Origin: Burkholderiales bacterium PBB1
GTDB lineage: Bacteria > Pseudomonadota > Gammaproteobacteria > Burkholderiales > Burkholderiaceae_C
Direction: 5' to 3'
Length of the DNA: 64,000 bases
Assembly (NCBI GenBank): GCA_002255905.1
Contig: NKIN01000006.1
Location: 60,562 to 124,561, forward strand
Shown in pieces: positions 56,206-64,000 of this stretch; position 1 is the stretch's first letter; every line of letters starts with the position of its first letter. A program made the position numbers and the translations under genes. The notes under the pieces were generated by a model. It searched no databases and was not told the origin of the DNA. It worked only from the letters and a program-made list of their open reading frames with translations.

Positions 56206-58443
56206 ATGATGACAATTCCTCAAGTTGATCGAGATGTACTGTTGCGGGCGCTTGAGGAGTTCGACCGGACGCTGCGAGAAGGCGCTGAGTTCCAGCACTG
56301 GGAAATCCTGCAATCCCAACACTGGGCGATTGAGCACGAGGGCAAGCTGTATCCGCCCAAGAAGATACTGTCCTTGGCAACGGGCGCGCCAGTCTCGAGC
56401 TTCTCAGGAGGACCAGAGTCCAACGCGTATTTGTCGCAGCGAGGCTTTGTCGTTCGAAGACTCCACGACGAGAGCCTTCGAGAGGCGTTCACAGAGATCC
56501 TCGAGCGTTATCCAACAGTACGCAAGACACAAACGTTTGGCGGGAACACGGAAGCACGCGAGCTGTTCAATGCAGCTCGTGGAGCGCTGCGAAGAAGAGT
56601 TGACCCGGATCGCTACCCGCACCTGCAGGTCGTTGCCTCATACGGCAAGGGGAACTGGGCTCACATCCCCTGGATCTCGATCCTGGACCGGCGTGAAACT
56701 AAGACCACGCAAGACGGTACGTATGTCGTGTTCCTGTTTCATGACGAGGGTAAGGGGGTCTATCTGAAGCTTGCTCAGGGTGTGACTCTCGTCGAACGGG
56801 AACATGGTGCCCGGGCGGTTGGCATCTTGCAGGAACAAGCCTCAAAACTGAGGACCAGGTGCGGGGCGCTCGCGGAGCAGGGGTGGGACCTTTCCGGACA
56901 AAGCGACCTGGGCGCAACGGGTCGGCTCGCGAAGCTGTATGAGGCGTCCACTGTGGCTGCAAAGTTTTACGCCAGCGACAGCATTCCCTCGGATGGGGAG
57001 ATCGAGGCCGACTTTGAGGCGATCCTCGATGTCTACGAAAAATTCGTGGACGAGAAGGTCCAACAGCGGGGCGAAGCTGATGATCAGCGGCCGTTATCGC
57101 TCGTCGGTACGTGGAGATCGATTGACCAAGATCTCCCCCGGGTGAGAGAAGCCATCGATCTGAATGGCGGATGGGCTAGTTGGTGGAGCTTCCCTGTCAA
57201 GGAAGAGGCGCAACGGCGCCTAGAACCGCCCTTTTTTCTTTATGCCTACCAAGGCGACGGAAAACTGGCTGCTCGACTGCGGGTTGATGAGTATGTGACC
57301 AGCCGCGGGCAGGCTGGCATACCCTCGCCTTGGCCAGACATGACGGACGAGGATTGCCGGTTCAGTAGCAAATTGAGCGAGAAGCAGTCGGAGGTTTTCA
57401 AAACGTGGTTTCGCATTGGGGCGGTTGAACGCTTGAGCCCGCCCAAGGGCATAGATGACTTTGAGATTGCGATCGGGTTGTCTACACCGGAGAGCGTGTT
57501 CAACCAGAACACCTTTGGTTATGTCATCGAAGATGAGGATGTAAATTCAGAAACTGCTTTGCACGAGCCTGAGGCTCCGGCTGTTCAGCAGCGAGAGGAG
57601 CTGCAGTCGCTGGTCGATCGCACGGGGCTCGATCGAGCGCTGATCCAAGAGCTCGTGGAGGCGCTGCTTGGCAGCTCACCACAAATCATCCTCGCCGGGC
57701 CGCCAGGTACAAGCAAGACCTGGCTGGCACGGCAGTTGGCGCTCCATGTTGCGGCTCAAAGACCCGAGCAAACGCACTTTGTCCAGTTCCATCCCGGGTA
57801 TACGTATGAGTCGTTTATCGAGGGCCTGAGGCCCGTCACACGAGGCGGTGGCGTTCAATTTGAGCTCACCCCCGGGCTCGTAGTGAAGACAGTGAACGAA
57901 ATGCGGCACCGGGGTGTCGCGGACCACGCCGGCGTGGATTACGTGATCGTGATGGACGAGTTGAACCGAGCCAACCTTCCAAGGGTGCTGGGGGAGCTCA
58001 TGTTCGCGTTTGAGTACCGGGACCAAAGCGTAAGACTCCAATACTCAGGCGATTTCGCCCTACCCACAAACCTTCGGTTCATTGGAACGATGAACACCGC
58101 GGACCGAAGCATTCGGTCGATTGACGTCGCACTTCGCCGCAGATTTGAAGTCTTCGAGCTCGGTCCTGATGCGGGCGTCTTGTCTCGCTTTCTTGTGCGG
58201 GCTGGAACGCCTATGGCGGCGGAGATCGTTACTGGCTTTGAGGCGCTCAATGCGCAGCTCTGCGACACCTTAGACCGGCATCACACCATTGGCCATGCAT
58301 TCTTCATGCGTCCCGGATTGGATGGACAGAGCATGCGCCGCATTTGGGCACGCAGGCTCTATCCGCTGATCGAGGAGTTCCTCTTCGACCAGCCGGACGC
58401 GCTCTCGCAGTACAGCTTTGAGCGGTTCTGGCCGGGGCTTTGA
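56206..58443 (+). CDS. McrB-type GTPase/AAA+ restriction subunit
   Basis: A 745-residue AAA+ protein. Residues about 27-85 look like a ScoMcrA/MrcB-type N-terminal head (HWEILQSQHWAIEHEGKLYPPKK ... GGPESNAYLSQRGF); about 95-270 is the MrcB_N/DUF3578 domain (GKGNWAHIPWISIL); about 315-425 an EVE/ASCH-like module (WWSFPVKEEAQRRLEPPFFLYAYQGDGKL). The AAA+ part has GPPGTSKTW (Walker A, about 498-506), QFHPGYTYESFIEG, VMDELNRANLPRVLGELM (Walker B) and GTMNTADRSIRSIDVALRRRF. It recognises modified DNA and translocates for McrC cutting. ATG 56206 has CGGAG upstream. Confidence 0.88.
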   Translation: MMTIPQVDRDVLLRALEEFDRTLREGAEFQHWEILQSQHWAIEHEGKLYPPKKILSLATGAPVSSFSGGPESNAYLSQRGFVVRRLHDESLREAFTEILERYPTVRKTQTFGGNTEARELFNAARGALRRRVDPDRYPHLQVVASYGKGNWAHIPWISILDRRETKTTQDGTYVVFLFHDEGKGVYLKLAQGVTLVEREHGARAVGILQEQASKLRTRCGALAEQGWDLSGQSDLGATGRLAKLYEASTVAAKFYASDSIPSDGEIEADFEAILDVYEKFVDEKVQQRGEADDQRPLSLVGTWRSIDQDLPRVREAIDLNGGWASWWSFPVKEEAQRRLEPPFFLYAYQGDGKLAARLRVDEYVTSRGQAGIPSPWPDMTDEDCRFSSKLSEKQSEVFKTWFRIGAVERLSPPKGIDDFEIAIGLSTPESVFNQNTFGYVIEDEDVNSETALHEPEAPAVQQREELQSLVDRTGLDRALIQELVEALLGSSPQIILAGPPGTSKTWLARQLALHVAAQRPEQTHFVQFHPGYTYESFIEGLRPVTRGGGVQFELTPGLVVKTVNEMRHRGVADHAGVDYVIVMDELNRANLPRVLGELMFAFEYRDQSVRLQYSGDFALPTNLRFIGTMNTADRSIRSIDVALRRRFEVFELGPDAGVLSRFLVRAGTPMAAEIVTGFEALNAQLCDTLDRHHTIGHAFFMRPGLDGQSMRRIWARRLYPLIEEFLFDQPDALSQYSFERFWPGL

Positions 58444-59711
58444 CGGTGCGGGTTGAACATCTTGTCGAGTCGAAGTCGTCTCTGATTCAGCTCGAGTCAG
58501 GTGAGGTCGATCTGTTGCGAAGCCTTGGGCGGCAGCTGGCGTCGTCTCGCGGCTGGTGGGGTTCACAAGAGGCCTCAGCGGACTTGATCTCCGAGCGGTC
58601 TATCGTTCGTGTGGAGGCGGTGGGAGCCATGCGGTTCCTGGTGACTGTGCCGAACATGGTGGGTGTCATTCGTTTGCCCAGTGTGCAGCTGCACGTGGTC
58701 CCTAAGATCCCGCTGGAGCACTTTGTCCACCTCCTTGGGCGTTGCGAGCTGGCCCCGCGAAGCTCGTCGGCTCAGGTGGCCCTTCAATCGTCGTCGGCGC
58801 TGTTCGAAGTGTTGGGTCGTTGGTGTCTTGACGAGACAGAACGGCTGCTGCGTGGTGGACTGCGCCCGGACTACCAATCTTTTCTTGAGGAGCAGTCGGC
58901 CGTTCGGGGCCATCTTGTGCCCTGCGACACGATGCTTGAGAACTTGAAGGGGCGGCCCGTAGCGGTGTGTGCCTTTGACGAGCTGTCAGAGGATGCGCCA
59001 TTGAACCGGGTTCTGCTAGGCGCATGCCAGCGCCTGGCGCAAATGGATATGTTGACCAAGGCGACGCGTACGAGGGCCCGAGCGGTGGTTTACCGCATGA
59101 CCGGAATCGGCCCCATTCAGCCTGGAGATGATCGAGCAGAGGTAGACAGGCTCGCCGTACGGTATGCCCAAGCGATTCCGCTCGCCAGATTGATTTTGGC
59201 GGGCTCAGGTATCTCGTTGGCCTGTGGAAATTGCGTCGGTACGGCCTTCTTGATCCGTACCCCTGAGCTCATTGAGAGCGGGTTGCGCGCGGTGGTCGCG
59301 GCCGCGCTTGAGGGCGTGTCCGTGGCGCCAGGGCGCTTGATGCTGGCAGGGACACACCTTTCTATGAATCCCGACTTCGTTATCGACGGCGGGCGTGCTG
59401 TCGGGGATATCAAGTACAAGTTCATGGAGTCGCATTGGCACCGTGGGGATCTGTATCAGTCCATCGCCTTTGCGACGTCATACCGTGCTCGTCAAAGCTT
59501 GGTGGTTGGCTTTTCGTCAGAGCCAAGCGGCAGACTTCCTCTATCTGTACGAGCTGGTTCTGTGTCCACGTCAGCCTTGGCCTGGCTGGCCGGTTCTACG
59601 GTATCTCCCGCGGCCAGTGAGGCACGACTTCGAAGCGAACTACGGTCCTGGTATGACCTTGCGTTGTCGAACGTGCCTGGAGACTCGATCGCGTTGGCCG
59701 ATCCTTGGTGA
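58440..59711 (+). CDS. McrC nuclease subunit
   Basis: A 423-residue subunit of McrBC-type restriction. TTG 58440 overlaps the mcrB stop; GTG 58446 is an alternative start. The C-terminal PD-(D/E)xK nuclease shows MNPDFVID (Asp near 312) and VGDIKYKF (Asp 322, Lys 324). It is activated by McrB and cleaves modified DNA. The two genes form one translationally coupled unit. Confidence 0.88.
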   Translation: MTVRVEHLVESKSSLIQLESGEVDLLRSLGRQLASSRGWWGSQEASADLISERSIVRVEAVGAMRFLVTVPNMVGVIRLPSVQLHVVPKIPLEHFVHLLGRCELAPRSSSAQVALQSSSALFEVLGRWCLDETERLLRGGLRPDYQSFLEEQSAVRGHLVPCDTMLENLKGRPVAVCAFDELSEDAPLNRVLLGACQRLAQMDMLTKATRTRARAVVYRMTGIGPIQPGDDRAEVDRLAVRYAQAIPLARLILAGSGISLACGNCVGTAFLIRTPELIESGLRAVVAAALEGVSVAPGRLMLAGTHLSMNPDFVIDGGRAVGDIKYKFMESHWHRGDLYQSIAFATSYRARQSLVVGFSSEPSGRLPLSVRAGSVSTSALAWLAGSTVSPAASEARLRSELRSWYDLALSNVPGDSIALADPW

Positions 59712-60150
59712 GTCCAAGAAGGCGTTTCGCGCAAGTTGCTCCTGGACCGAACCTGGACGGTTCGAAATCGATGGCAATTGCGTCTCGAGAGCGGCCCTCT
59801 GACAGAGCAAGGAGCTGTGCGCCTTAGCCTTTTGGCGCGCATCGTCGCTAGGGCGCTGGAGCGACTCGAACACTTGTCTCACTGATCAAGCGCAATCAAA
59901 ACGTTTGTAGTCAACAGTTAGTCGCCGGCGCACCTTCGTCCTGGGCAAAACAAAGTGGCTACGGGTCGTCGTTCGCACATGCTGGTGAGCCTGCAATCAA
60001 CTGCAGTTAGCGAGTGAACACCGCCCGCTAAAATGACGTTGTGAAGCATCTTTCAACGCGTTTCTGGGGCTTTCGGCGCTGGCGTAGCCGCCAAACACAG
60101 ACGCGCACTCACTAAGCCCTCACCCCCCCCCAATGGGCAGCCTCAAGCGC
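59712..60150. other. Right flank of the mcrBC module
   Basis: The frame after the McrC stop stays open for 57 codons to 59885 (RTWTVRNRWQLRLE ... LARALERLEHLSH-like end); TTG 59736 is a possible start. It may be a small third gene or a leftover 3' end. The palindrome-like CTGCAATCAACTGCAG at 59991-60006 follows. The rest to 60150 shows nothing recognisable. Confidence 0.35.
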
Positions 60151-60182
60151 TGGGGGTATTTAAGGGGGTACAGAGAGTCGAT
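60151..60182 (+). repeat. Right-end integrase arm-type repeats
   Basis: TGGGGGTAT (60151-60159) and AGGGGGTAC (60163-60171), again exactly 12 bases apart and in the same orientation as the left pair, followed by AGAGTCGAT (60174-60182), also present at 33834-33842. Confidence 0.65.
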
Positions 60183-60236
60183 AGGCGCCATGCCTTCGGT
60201 AAATTATCTAACCGAATCAATGGGTTAGGCAAAAAT

Positions 60237-60263
60237 ATGCTTCTAATGATCGACAACTACGAC
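60237..60263 (+). other. Island right junction (attR-like) at trpG start
   Basis: First nine codons of trpG, matching the orphan copy at 33754-33780 with four third-position differences. Crossing over must lie within or next to this block; the longest exact runs are ATGATCGA and AACTACGA, so the overlap is short or imperfect. Confidence 0.75.
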
Positions 60264-60821
60264 AGCTTCACCTTCAACCTGGTGCAGTACTTCGCCGAAC
60301 TGGGCGAGGACGTGCGGGTGTTCCGCAACGACGAGATCTCGCTGCAGGACATCGCCGAGCTGCGGCCTGATCGACTGGTGTTGTCGCCCGGGCCGTGCTC
60401 GCCAGCCGAGGCTGGCATCTGCGTGCCGGCGATCCAGCATTTCACCGGCAAGCTGCCGATCCTGGGCGTGTGCCTCGGCCACCAGAGCATCGGTGCGGCA
60501 CTTGGCGGCAAGGTGATCCGCGCGCAAGTGCAGATGCACGGCAAGACCAGCGTGATCTCGACCGACGAGCACGGCGTTTACTCCGCACTGCCGAAACAGT
60601 TCACCGTGATCCGCTACCACTCGCTCGCGATCGAGCGCGAGTCGCTGCCTGCGGTGCTGCAGATCACCGCCACCTCGGAAGACGGCGAGATCATGGGCGT
60701 GCGTCATCGTGAGCTCGCAGGCACCTCGACACCGCTCGAAGGCGTGCAGTTTCACCCCGAGTCGATCCTGACCGAGCACGGTCACGCGATGCTGAAGAAC
60801 TTCCTGGAGCTGCGGCCATGA
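60237..60821 (+). CDS. trpG: Anthranilate synthase component II (glutamine amidotransferase)
   Basis: A 194-residue class I glutamine amidotransferase supplying ammonia to TrpE. It shows [14 protein letters not shown] at the start, the catalytic Cys in [11 protein letters not shown], and [14 protein letters not shown] with the catalytic His and Glu. The first codons (CTT, CTA) differ from the native style, consistent with an island-donated 5' end that keeps the protein intact. The upstream region is now island DNA; the native leader is 26.6 kb away. Overlaps trpD by 4 bases. Confidence 0.97.
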   Translation: MLLMIDNYDSFTFNLVQYFAELGEDVRVFRNDEISLQDIAELRPDRLVLSPGPCSPAEAGICVPAIQHFTGKLPILGVCLGHQSIGAALGGKVIRAQVQMHGKTSVISTDEHGVYSALPKQFTVIRYHSLAIERESLPAVLQITATSEDGEIMGVRHRELAGTSTPLEGVQFHPESILTEHGHAMLKNFLELRP

Positions 60822-61879
60822 CGCTGGCCTTCAGCAACGCCGAAGCCCTCGCGCGGGTGATCGAGCACCGCGAAATCTTCCATGACGAGATGCTGGTGCT
60901 GATGCGCCGCATCATGGGTGGCGAGATGCCGCCGGCGACGCTGGCAGCGCTTTTGATCGGCCTGCGCGTGAAGAAGGAAACCATCGGTGAAATCACCGCG
61001 GCTGCCCAGGTGATGCGCGAGTTTTCAACGCCGGTCGACGTGGCTGACCGTCGGCATCTGGTCGACATCGTTGGCACGGGAGGCGATGGTTCGCACACCT
61101 TCAATATCTCGACGTGCAGCATGTTCGTGGCTGCGGCGGCTGGCGCGCGGGTCAGCAAGCACGGCAATCGCAGCGTGTCGAGCAAATCCGGCAGTGCGGA
61201 CGTGCTGGAGGCGCTGGGCGTGCATCTGTCGCTGCCGCCGGTCGCCATCGCGCAGTGCATCGCCGACACCGGTGTCGGCTTCATGTTCGCGCCCAACCAC
61301 CATCCGGCCATGAAGAACGTCGCGCCGGTGCGCCGTGAGCTCGGTGTGCGCACGATCTTCAACATCCTCGGGCCGCTCACCAATCCGGCGGGTGCGCCCA
61401 ACATCCTGATGGGCGTGTTCCATCCTGACCTGGTCGGCATCCAGGCGCGTGCGCTGCAGCGGCTCGGCGCACAGCACGCGCTGGTGGTGTACGGACGCGA
61501 CGGCATGGACGAGGTGACGCTGGGCGCGTCGACGCTGGTTTGCGAGATCAAGCACGGTGAAGTGCGCGAGTACGAGATCCATCCCGAAGACTTCGGCCTG
61601 CCGATGGCCAGCCACCGCGCGCTGCGTGTTGAGACGCCCGACGATTCGAAGCGCATGCTGCTGGCGGTGCTCGACGACCAGCCCGGCGCCGCACGCGACA
61701 TCGTGCTGCTGAACGCCGGGGCAGCGTTGTATGCGGCCGATGTCGCCGCCACGATGGCCGATGGCATCGCGCTGGCCCGCGAGGCGCTGGCATCGGGCCG
61801 CGCGCGCGAGAAACTGCATCAGTTCGTCGGTGCCACGCAGTCGCTGGCGGTGCAAGCCGCTGGGGCGGGATCGGCATGA
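60818..61879 (+). CDS. trpD: Anthranilate phosphoribosyltransferase
   Basis: A 353-residue enzyme of tryptophan synthesis, joining anthranilate and PRPP. Motifs include the PRPP loop [38 protein letters not shown] and [24 protein letters not shown] overlaps on both sides (with trpG and trpC) show tight coupling. Confidence 0.97.
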   Translation: MTLAFSNAEALARVIEHREIFHDEMLVLMRRIMGGEMPPATLAALLIGLRVKKETIGEITAAAQVMREFSTPVDVADRRHLVDIVGTGGDGSHTFNISTCSMFVAAAAGARVSKHGNRSVSSKSGSADVLEALGVHLSLPPVAIAQCIADTGVGFMFAPNHHPAMKNVAPVRRELGVRTIFNILGPLTNPAGAPNILMGVFHPDLVGIQARALQRLGAQHALVVYGRDGMDEVTLGASTLVCEIKHGEVREYEIHPEDFGLPMASHRALRVETPDDSKRMLLAVLDDQPGAARDIVLLNAGAALYAADVAATMADGIALAREALASGRAREKLHQFVGATQSLAVQAAGAGSA

Positions 61880-62667
61880 GCAGTGACATCCTGAACCGTA
61901 TCGTCGAGGTCAAGCGCGACGAGATCCGGGCTGCCCGTGCGCGGCGCGATGCCGCCTCGCTGCGGCGCGATGCCGAGTCGCTGGGCGGTGTGCGCGATTT
62001 CGTCGGTGCGATGCGCGCCAAGATCGCTGGCGGGCAGGCTGCCGTCATCGCCGAGATCAAGAAGGCCAGCCCCAGCAAGGGCGTGCTGCGTGAACACTTT
62101 GTTCCAGCCACCATCGCCGAGAGTTACGAGCGCGGTGGCGCGGCCTGTCTGAGCGTGCTGACCGATGTGCAGTTCTTCCAGGGGGCGGTGGCCTACCTCG
62201 AGCAGGCCCGCGCCGCCTGTGCACTGCCGGTGCTGCGCAAGGATTTCATGGTCGACGCTTACCAGGTGTTCGAAGCCCGCGCGATGAGCGCCGACTGCAT
62301 CCTGCTGATTGCCGCCTGCCTGGACGACGCGCAGATGGCTGACCTCGAGGCGCAGGCCCAGGCGCTCGGCCTCGCTGTGCTGGTCGAGGTGCACGATGGC
62401 TTCGAACTCGACCGCGCATTGAAGTTGAAGACACCGCTGGTCGGCATCAACAACCGCAATCTGCGCACCTTCGAAGTAACGTTGGACACCACGCTCGGCC
62501 TGCTGAAGAACGTACCGGCCGATCGGCTGCTGGTCACCGAGAGCGGTGTGCTGGTGAAGGCCGATGTCGAGCGCATGCGCTGCGCGGGCGTGTCGGCCTT
62601 CCTGGTCGGCGAGGCGTTCATGCGGGCGGCCGACCCCGGACAGGCGTTGGCCGATCTGTTCCAGTGA
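61876..62667 (+). CDS. trpC: Indole-3-glycerol phosphate synthase
   Basis: A 263-residue TIM-barrel enzyme that closes the indole ring. Signature segments: [16 protein letters not shown] (catalytic Lys), [33 protein letters not shown] and [14 protein letters not shown]. Overlaps trpD by 4 bases. Confidence 0.97.
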   Translation: MSSDILNRIVEVKRDEIRAARARRDAASLRRDAESLGGVRDFVGAMRAKIAGGQAAVIAEIKKASPSKGVLREHFVPATIAESYERGGAACLSVLTDVQFFQGAVAYLEQARAACALPVLRKDFMVDAYQVFEARAMSADCILLIAACLDDAQMADLEAQAQALGLAVLVEVHDGFELDRALKLKTPLVGINNRNLRTFEVTLDTTLGLLKNVPADRLLVTESGVLVKADVERMRCAGVSAFLVGEAFMRAADPGQALADLFQ

Positions 62668-62686
62668 TCCTCATCGCACGCTGCCG

Positions 62687-63433
62687 ATGAGCGCGGCGTC
62701 GCGCCTGACAGAGCCGATCGATGTGCTGGTCGATCGCTTGCAAGGCGATTGGCGGTCGATCGTCGAGGCTTGGCGAGTCAGTGCTGCGGGCCGCAGCCTG
62801 ATCGAACAGGTCGACCGCCGTGTGGCGGCGGGCGCGGTGGTCTACCCCGCGGCGGTGTTCCGCGCGCTGGAGCTGACGCCGCTGTCGCGCACGCGCGTGG
62901 TGATCCTGGGGCAAGACCCGTATCACGGCGACGGCCAGGCCGAGGGCCTGGCCTTTTCGGTGCCGCCAGGCGTGCCCATGCCACCGAGCCTGCGCAATGT
63001 GTTTAAGGAGTTGCGGCGTGACCTTGGGGGCCCTGCACCGGCCCATGGTCATCTCGGGGCGTGGGCCTCGCGCGGCGTGCTGCTGCTCAACTCGAGTCTG
63101 ACCGTTGAGGCGGGTGCCCCGGGCAGTCATGCCAAATTGGGTTGGCAGGCGCTTACTGACGACGTAATTTCGGCCGTTGCTAGCGATCCAGCACCCAAGG
63201 TGTTCATGCTGTGGGGCGCTCACGCCCAGTCCAAAACGGCGCTTCTCGGCCCGCCAGAGGCGGCCCGGCATCTGGTGTTGCAAAGCAATCACCCATCACC
63301 TCTGGCTGCGCTGCGTCCACCGCTGCCATTCATGGGCTGCGGCCATTTCGGGGCGGCAGCCCGCTTCATTGCTCAGCATCGGGACTCCCGGTCCGCCGAA
63401 GAGCACCAACCTGGTTTTTTCGACCTGAATTGA
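62687..63433 (+). CDS. ung: Uracil-DNA glycosylase
   Basis: A 248-residue family 1 enzyme that removes uracil from DNA. VVILGQDPYHGDGQAEGLAFSVP holds the catalytic Asp/His site, LLLNSSLTVEAG, VFMLWGAHAQSK and QSNHPSPLAA the remaining motifs. It lies 19 bases after trpC and may be expressed with it. Confidence 0.97.
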   Translation: MSAASRLTEPIDVLVDRLQGDWRSIVEAWRVSAAGRSLIEQVDRRVAAGAVVYPAAVFRALELTPLSRTRVVILGQDPYHGDGQAEGLAFSVPPGVPMPPSLRNVFKELRRDLGGPAPAHGHLGAWASRGVLLLNSSLTVEAGAPGSHAKLGWQALTDDVISAVASDPAPKVFMLWGAHAQSKTALLGPPEAARHLVLQSNHPSPLAALRPPLPFMGCGHFGAAARFIAQHRDSRSAEEHQPGFFDLN

Positions 63434-63481
63434 GGTGCTGCCCAGTCGCCAAATCACGTGGTAAACTCTTGGGCTCGCCGC

Positions 63482-63567
63482 GGAGGGGTGGCCGAGTGGT
63501 TAATGGCAGCAGACTGTAAATCTGCCCTCTAACGAGTACGCTGGTTCGAATCCAGCCTCCTCCACCA
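63482..63567 (+). tRNA. tRNA-Tyr (GTA)
   Basis: Acceptor stem pairs GGAGGGG with CTCCTCC. Anticodon arm GCAGA-CTGTAAA-TCTGC gives GTA. Long variable arm as expected for bacterial tRNA-Tyr. CCA encoded. Confidence 0.97.
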
Positions 63568-63620
63568 AGGCGAAAAGATCAGATTTAGACCCTCTCGAGC
63601 CCGGGCTTGTGGAGGTTCGG

Positions 63621-63694
63621 GCGGGAGTAGTTCAATGGTAGAACCCTAGCCTTCCAAGCTAATGACGCGGGTTCGATTCCCGTCTCCCGCTCCA
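63621..63694 (+). tRNA. tRNA-Gly (TCC)
   Basis: Acceptor GCGGGAG/CTCCCGC, anticodon loop CTTCCAA (TCC), T-arm GGGTTCGATTCCC. CCA encoded. Confidence 0.97.
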
Positions 63695-63747
63695 GGGTTC
63701 GGGCCGGTTTCCAGCAGGGCTGGGGAGCGGCAGGCAGGTTGAGTTTG

Positions 63748-63822
<75 letters not shown>

Positions 63823-63874
63823 TGAATTTTCGGCATCGTTGTGAATCTTCAGTCTCGTATTCGAGGAGTTGAGA

Positions 63875-64000
63875 ATGGCAAAAGGCAAATTTGAGCGGAC
63901 CAAGCCGCACGTGAACGTGGGGACCATTGGGCACGTGGACCACGGCAAGACCACGCTGACGGCTGCGATCACGACGGTGCTGTCGAAGTTGTTTGGTGGC
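63875..64000 (+). CDS. tuf: Elongation factor Tu, 5' part
   Basis: The first 42 codons of EF-Tu ([20 protein letters not shown]1 motif [14 protein letters not shown]). GAGGAG lies about 6 bases upstream. The gene runs beyond the window. Confidence 0.97.
   Translation, partial: MAKGKFERTKPHVNVGTIGHVDHGKTTLTAAITTVLSKLFGG

Noticed and set aside
60006..60035. GTTAGCG and CGCTAA inverted pair at the right end, attC-like
   Set aside because: Arms are short and isolated, no second core site; treated as chance next to the palindrome-like motif.

Overview
The window looks like a chromosome segment of a GC-rich betaproteobacterium, probably Burkholderiales of the Rubrivivax/Leptothrix/Ideonella type. 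This is inferred from gene order (nudJ-mnmA, lptA-lptB-rpoN, trpGDC-ung, tRNA-Tyr/Gly/Thr-tuf), protein flavour and base composition. No 16S rRNA gene is present to confirm it.

Region 1 (1-33.5 kb) is ordinary core genome. It carries a partial LysR gene, a PsiF-repeat protein, a Ser/Thr kinase fused to a cyclic-nucleotide domain, argS, a SPOR protein, dsbA, lptA-lptB-rpoN, an RlmL-type methyltransferase, rsmE, an acyl-CoA ligase, a CDF transporter, a pnt transhydrogenase operon with panD inside it, nudJ-mnmA, a cupredoxin plus GGDEF/EAL pair, argP and dadA, a Cfa-type synthase, mmsA, rlpA, hutG-like and hutD-like genes and a two-cupin protein. It ends with a tryptophan leader peptide (33554-33619) and an orphan copy of the first 27 bases of trpG (33754-33780).

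Region 2 (about 33.78-60.24 kb) is a genomic island inserted at the 5' end of trpG. Its left end has a P4-type integrase, an AlpA-like protein and a possible Rep protein, then an MgsA-C-like protein, a second tyrosine recombinase and a RadC-like protein. The cargo follows as blocks: (a) a zinc-ribbon/SHOCT membrane protein and a secreted protein; (b) a five-gene operon encoding GrpE-like, Hsp70, AAA+, membrane/peptidoglycan-binding and J-like/bPH-like proteins; (c) a two-gene module of a nitrilase-like protein translationally coupled to a Rad50/SMC-type ATPase with a CPVC hook; (d) a type IV McrB-McrC restriction module. The blocks are separated by IS debris and by a recurring short architecture, the palindrome TTGCAATYRATTGCAA around a core TATCGATAA-N7-TTAYCG. 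These may be recombination or operator sites that partition the island. The nitrilase-SMC pair and the Hsp70 operon are the best candidates for undescribed (anti-phage or stress) systems; that function is inference from context and domain make-up.

Region 3 (60.24-64 kb) returns to core genome: trpG-trpD-trpC-ung, tRNA-Tyr, tRNA-Gly, tRNA-Thr and the start of tuf. The island has stranded the trp leader about 26.6 kb from trpGDC, which now lies behind island-derived upstream DNA.
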